Below, piece by piece: positions 49,781 through 53,322 of a stretch of 53,322 nt of DNA. Under the pieces are notes generated by a model that had not been told where the DNA came from, searched no databases, and saw only the letters and a program-made list of their open reading frames with translations. The DNA is taken from NCBI RefSeq assembly GCF_902769175.1, contig NZ_CACXNW010000021.1, forward strand, positions 39,825 through 93,146. The letters run 5' to 3'. The stretch comes from an uncultured Methanobrevibacter sp. (GTDB lineage: Archaea > Methanobacteriota > Methanobacteria > Methanobacteriales > Methanobacteriaceae). Each line of letters opens with the position of its first letter. Positions within the stretch are counted from its first letter, which is position 1. Made by a program: the position numbers and the translations under genes.

Positions 49781-50515
49781 TTAATGAAGTGAATATAATA
49801 ATCCAGTAGTTCTTGATTGGTAAATCAATGTATAAGGACCTACAATTAATAACATTACAAAGTAGCTTAAAATGAATCCTGCAGCAAATATTCCTCCTGC
49901 TGCCATATTAAATCCTAAGATTCCTGTAATGATTCCAAAGAATCCAAATACAAACCAAATTAATAGGAATACAATAAGGCAAATTGCACCTGTGATTATG
50001 AGCATTCCAAGGAAAGCACCTACGGTTCTTGCAACTCCTATTGACTTAATGATTTCAATTATTTCATTAATGTCAAATGCCTTAGAGAATGAGTCTCCAT
50101 AGTTTGCCATATTCGCTACACCAAACATGCTCATGATGTAGGCAGCGATTGTGAGCACAACAGTTATCAGTATTCCTATAGCCATCAATACGCTTTCACC
50201 ATATCCTCCAACTGCATTAGCTCCAACAGCAAACAGGAAGAATATTATGAATGGTATCAATATATATGCTACATATGTTATTACAACCTTTATCCCATCA
50301 ACAAACATGTCAATCACATTGTCAAATTCTGGCAATGGATCATTTCCGTTTATCATACCTTCTACAGAGACTTTTGTAACTCTGTAGGAATAACCGTAAA
50401 CCAAGAATAATGGAAGCACAAGGAAAGTTAAAAAGTATGTTACTCCCAATATCAATAAAGTCTTTAAGTCTTTAGCAGAATATTCGAAAGAATCTTTATA
50501 AATATCCAAAATCAT
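49781..50515 (-). CDS. DUF4013 family membrane protein
   Basis: 244 residues, start ATG 50515 just 22 bases after the XRE regulator stop, so regulator and membrane protein are likely co-transcribed. Typical DUF4013 features: YGYSYRVTKVSVEGMING, LPEFDNVIDMFVDGIKVVIT and about six helices. Function unknown. Paralogous to the gene at 48808-49701. Confidence 0.8.
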   Translation of the reverse strand: MILDIYKDSFEYSAKDLKTLLILGVTYFLTFLVLPLFLVYGYSYRVTKVSVEGMINGNDPLPEFDNVIDMFVDGIKVVITYVAYILIPFIIFFLFAVGANAVGGYGESVLMAIGILITVVLTIAAYIMSMFGVANMANYGDSFSKAFDINEIIEIIKSIGVARTVGAFLGMLIITGAICLIVFLLIWFVFGFFGIITGILGFNMAAGGIFAAGFILSYFVMLLIVGPYTLIYQSRTTGLLYSLH

Positions 50516-50537
50516 TTTTCATCATCCCCTAAACTAA

Positions 50538-50774
50538 TTAAAGTTCATCATCACTAAATTTAAAAATATCTTCTATACTTAAATAAGAATCCGTATCTTC
50601 GCCATAAGTAGCCTCATTCAAGATCATTGTTATTTTATATGATAAAAGTAAAGAAGGATTATACCGTCCGTTTTCTAAGGCATTGATTGTTTGACGAGTC
50701 ACACCTGCAGATTCAGCTAAATCCTGTTGGCTCATCTTAATTTCCTGCCTTAAATATCTTATAATTGTTTTCAT
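50538..50774 (-). CDS. XRE-family helix-turn-helix regulator
   Basis: 78 residues with a complete HTH_3 domain: KMSQQDLAESAGVTRQTINA, LENGRYNPSLLLSYKITMIL. Start ATG 50774 (GTGAT site). This is a compact YozG-like regulator. It leads the operon with the DUF4013 genes. Upstream, three copies of a TACAT/ATGTA inverted repeat surround its promoter, suggesting autoregulation. Confidence 0.88.
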   Translation of the reverse strand: MKTIIRYLRQEIKMSQQDLAESAGVTRQTINALENGRYNPSLLLSYKITMILNEATYGEDTDSYLSIEDIFKFSDDEL

Positions 50775-50808
50775 ATAATCACTTAAGCCCTATTTTATCA
50801 AAGAATGG

Positions 50809-50931
50809 AAATGTTATAAATACATTCCATATGTAATAAATAAATTCCAAATGTAAGAAATGTTATAAATACATTCCATATGTAATAAATAAATTCCAAA
50901 TGTAAAATTTATTTTACATTCCCATATGTAA
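50809..50931 (-). promoter_or_regulatory. Operator array and duplicated promoter of the XRE operon
   Basis: TACATTCCATATGTA occurs at 50821-50835 and 50870-50884, and TTACATTCCCATATGTAA at 50914-50931. The first two lie in a 49-bp tandem duplication (GAAATGTTATAAAT start). The minus-strand TATA box GTATTTATAAC at about 50812-50824 is flanked by GGAATG and CATTTCC. The half-site ATGTAA/TTACAT also makes up the palindromes upstream of two adhesins. Confidence 0.6.
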
Positions 50932-51360
50932 AAATTATATTACATCCTATATAAATGTTTCTATGATTTTTGTTAATTAATCATCATTTAAAAAAGCATT
51001 TGAAATTAAGCATTGATAAAAATAAATAAAAAAAATTAATTAAATTAGATAAAGATTAATTTAAATTACTTAAATGAAAAAATAAATTATTAAAATAATT
51101 AAAATAAAAAATAAAGGAATATTGATAAAAAATTAAAATAATTAAAAAATGAAAAAATAAGGAGTTCATGGACAAAAATAATTAAAAATAGAAAAAATAG
51201 AAAAAATAAGAAGTTTCTTGAAAAAATAAAAAAATTAAATCCGTTTTTTCATAAAAGTGAAATTTCAACTGTAAAAAAATAAAATTTGAAATAAGCATTA
51301 AAATTTACAGCCACAAAAAATAAAAATAATTAAAAAATGAAAAAATAAGAAAAATTATAA
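50932..51360. other. A-rich spacer, no gene seen
   Basis: Low-complexity sequence built of AAAATAATTAAAAATAG and GAAAAAATAAG-like blocks. No open frame with coding character, no RNA gene recognised. Confidence 0.6.
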
Positions 51361-51365
51361 AAAAG

Positions 51366-51400
51366 AAGAAGTTAATTTAAGGTCAAGCCGTTAACTTCTT
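51366..51400 (-). terminator. Inverted repeat at the 3' end of the CPBP gene
   Basis: AAGAAGTTAA and TTAACTTCTT (10-bp stem) overlap the last codons and stop of the gene at 51383. On the minus strand it runs into TTTTTTATAATTTTTC. Confidence 0.6.
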
Positions 51401-52180
51401 AACATTCCTGTAAATATATAGAATGATTAAAACACCTGAAATGACTGAAACGAGTAAAGTAATCGGCGCCATAGGCATTTGGAATAGGTATAAGTCTAAA
51501 TTGCTTGTTTCCAAAAACACTGCAACAAGATTGTTTAAGAAATGGATTGACATGGACATGAGAATATTGTCAGTCTTCAAATAAATAACGCACATACACA
51601 TTCCAAAAAGGAATGCACTTATGATTCCGCCGAATTCATGACCAATAGCAAAAATTGCAGAACTTATAATCATAGCAGCAATTATTCCAATCCTTATTTT
51701 CAATCTGTTAAACAATATTCCTCTAAATATCAGCTCTTCAATAATAGGTGCAAATATGATTGAAGACAGCACTTCCACGAAAAAGGTATATGGGTCATAA
51801 GAATTTGGAGTCATACCCATAATAGGAACATAATCTGGGTATAAAGAGCCATAGAATATATCCAGGTTTGAGAATATGGCCACAATTATAAATGCAAACA
51901 GAAGATTTATCAGGAATATGTAAATGATTTCTTTCCTATTGTCTTCTTCACGTATCTTTGAAAAATTCTCACTTAATCCAGTAGTACCCCTTAAAGCCCA
52001 TATGAAGAAAAGGACAATGAAAATCGCAAAGGGCAACACCACTACATTATCATCTTTCCCTATAGGAAATATTGCTGCTATAATCACTGCAATGATAAAG
52101 CCAATAATACAGGCTACAAGCAAATCCCTAATTCTAATAGTTCTAAGTCTTACATTAAAGTCAGTACCATTAAAATCCAT
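51383..52180 (-). CDS. CPBP-family intramembrane metalloprotease
   Basis: 265 residues from ATG 52180 (AGGTG site; a GTG three codons upstream is less likely). Motifs: FAPIIEELIFRGILFNRLKI, AIGHEFGGIISAFLFGM and SIHFLNNLVAVFL; about eight helices. Very similar in layout to the gene at 52394-53198, starting DFNGTDFNVRLRTI versus DFKVKDFNVRLRTI, so the two are recent paralogues. Function unknown. Confidence 0.85.
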   Translation of the reverse strand: MDFNGTDFNVRLRTIRIRDLLVACIIGFIIAVIIAAIFPIGKDDNVVVLPFAIFIVLFFIWALRGTTGLSENFSKIREEDNRKEIIYIFLINLLFAFIIVAIFSNLDIFYGSLYPDYVPIMGMTPNSYDPYTFFVEVLSSIIFAPIIEELIFRGILFNRLKIRIGIIAAMIISSAIFAIGHEFGGIISAFLFGMCMCVIYLKTDNILMSMSIHFLNNLVAVFLETSNLDLYLFQMPMAPITLLVSVISGVLIILYIYRNVKKLTA

Positions 52181-52393
52181 TTTATGCACCTGACATCAAA
52201 ATGAAAATCTTATGAATAATCTTCATTCTTTTTTTAAAATACTTTAAAATTAAAATATTTCTGAATATTCTAAACATATCTTTTAAACGATTATTTATAT
52301 TTACCTAAATACTATTATAAAAAATTTACCCTAATCCATCAACTAAAAAAAATTATATTCCACAGTCTAAACGACCAAAAAAAGGATTTTAAG

Positions 52394-53198
52394 TTAATGA
52401 TTATACTTTCGGGCATAATAAATAATGTATGTTGGAACAAAAACGACTGAAAACAAACATAAAAATCCAAATATGTCTGAAAATGGATAATAATTTATAA
52501 TAGACATTAAAGGAGTGTAATCATTAATGTAAACCATTAGGTTTTCCTAAAAAATGAACTGCAATGTTCATTAATATATTATCGTATCTCATGAAAAATA
52601 CGCACATCAGCATACCAAATGTGGTTGCAGTTAAAACATGCAAAAATGGAGCTCCACCATAAAAATGAAGGGAACCGAATATGGCTGAAGATATGAGTAT
52701 AGCCCATGGCGCTCCCATTCTGATTTTCAATCTATTGAATAATACACCTCTAAACATCAATTCCTCCGCAATAGGAGCAATGAATACTGCTGCTATAAAT
52801 CCAAGGAATAAGCTGATTGGATCTCCAAGCCCAGGTCCTGCTGCCATGAGAAAACTGGAATAGTCAATATGAAAGCCAAGTCCTAAAGCGGAACAAAATC
52901 CCATTAAAATCCCACAAAAAAGAAAATCCACTATAGCAAGCCCTACTATTTTAAAAATGCTTGAAAATTCAAAGACCTGATCCAAATCCCTTGAAAATCC
53001 TCGAGTTCCACTACAAGCTATGACAAAAAAGAGCATTATCAATACATCAAAGATTATTGAAAAGAACTCCTCATTTCGAAAACCAATAAAATTATAGATG
53101 TATCCAGATAAGAAAATAGCTATAATAATGGCTATTGCTGCTTCCAAAAGAGTGATTGTTCTCAATCTTACATTAAAATCCTTTACCTTAAAATCCAT
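52394..53198 (-). pseudogene. CPBP-family intramembrane metalloprotease, frameshift near the C-terminus
   Basis: Start ATG 53198 (GGGGATG site). Contains IAPIAEELMFRGVLFNRLKI, GSLHFYGGAPFLHVL and NIAVHFL. The frame then ends early (GKPNGLH-stop at 52524). One extra G near 52545 explains it: without it the frame reads HFLENLMVYINDYTPLM and continues as a hydrophobic helix (GFLCLFSVVFVPTYIIYYAR) to TAA at 52394-52396, giving about 267 residues, the same length as the neighbouring paralogue. Confidence 0.75.
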
Positions 53199-53322
53199 AC
53201 ACATCCCCAAAAATTTTTTTAATAAAAATTGAGAGGGTGTCACAAATTTAAAAAAAAAAAAAATCAAATCCATGACCCCAAATTTTTTTTAATTTTTTCC
53301 AAAATCCCAAAAAAAAAAATCT
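53199..53322. other. Low-complexity window end
   Basis: Long A- and T-runs around GAGAGGGTGTCACAAATTT and CATGACCCCAAATTTTT. The GGGTGTCACAAATTT stretch resembles sequences seen at ends of insertion elements, but too little is present to call one. No gene. Confidence 0.3.

Overview
The window looks like chromosomal DNA of a Methanobrevibacter-type methanogen (Methanobacteriales). It is very AT-rich, with A-tract-laden spacers. It encodes a D-family DNA polymerase large subunit (PolC/DP2), a class I lysyl-tRNA synthetase, ThiC, 6-phospho-3-hexuloisomerase, an FmdE-family protein, class III ribonucleotide reductase, archaeal Sec61-beta/SecG, DUF4013 membrane proteins and five large adhesin-like proteins of the parallel beta-helix plus Ig-like type. 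No rRNA, tRNA, CRISPR array or transposase gene was recognised. The 69-base poly-A start and the low-complexity end suggest contig edges.

Layout. 0-2 kb: a membrane-anchored adhesin. 2.2-7.1 kb: a minus-strand metal/cobalamin-type cluster (binding protein, permease, ATPase, then an FmdE-family gene and a SAM methyltransferase). 7.7-12.1 kb: a large adhesin broken by stops and frameshifts. 12.3-18.1 kb: housekeeping genes (hxlB and a divergent LysR/ModE-like regulator, an unknown gene, thiC, a PfkB kinase). 18.9-26.1 kb: an intact adhesin, a coiled-coil protein and a frameshifted adhesin. 26.4-34.6 kb: lysS, nrdD, polC. 35.4-39.9 kb: a broken giant surface protein joining a glycoside-hydrolase-like barrel, beta-helix, papain-like protease and Ig-like repeats. 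40.4-44.0 kb: secG, a MATE transporter with an internal stop, an M50 protease and a CPBP protease with a small membrane partner. 44.4-46.9 kb: a tandem-module adhesin. 47.4-53.3 kb: small secreted and unknown proteins, an XRE regulator with DUF4013 proteins, and two more CPBP proteases.

Three patterns stand out. (1) At least 15 reading-frame lesions occur in otherwise recognisable genes, mostly in adhesins but also in nrdD, a CPBP protease, a MATE transporter and FmdE. This means either real decay or poor consensus quality. (2) Tandem duplications, mostly with a 49-62 bp unit, sit repeatedly at gene ends and in spacers; one creates a translationally coupled leader ORF. (3) There are shared non-coding elements: a palindrome at identical spacing from the TATA box upstream of two adhesins, an operator array in front of the XRE gene built on the same half-site, and two families of conserved 3'-end hairpin elements.

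How genes work together: the ABC cluster probably imports iron or corrinoid. ThiC, HxlB, LysS, NrdD and PolC serve core metabolism and replication. The adhesins, the protease fusion, SecG and the membrane proteases form a surface and secretion layer.
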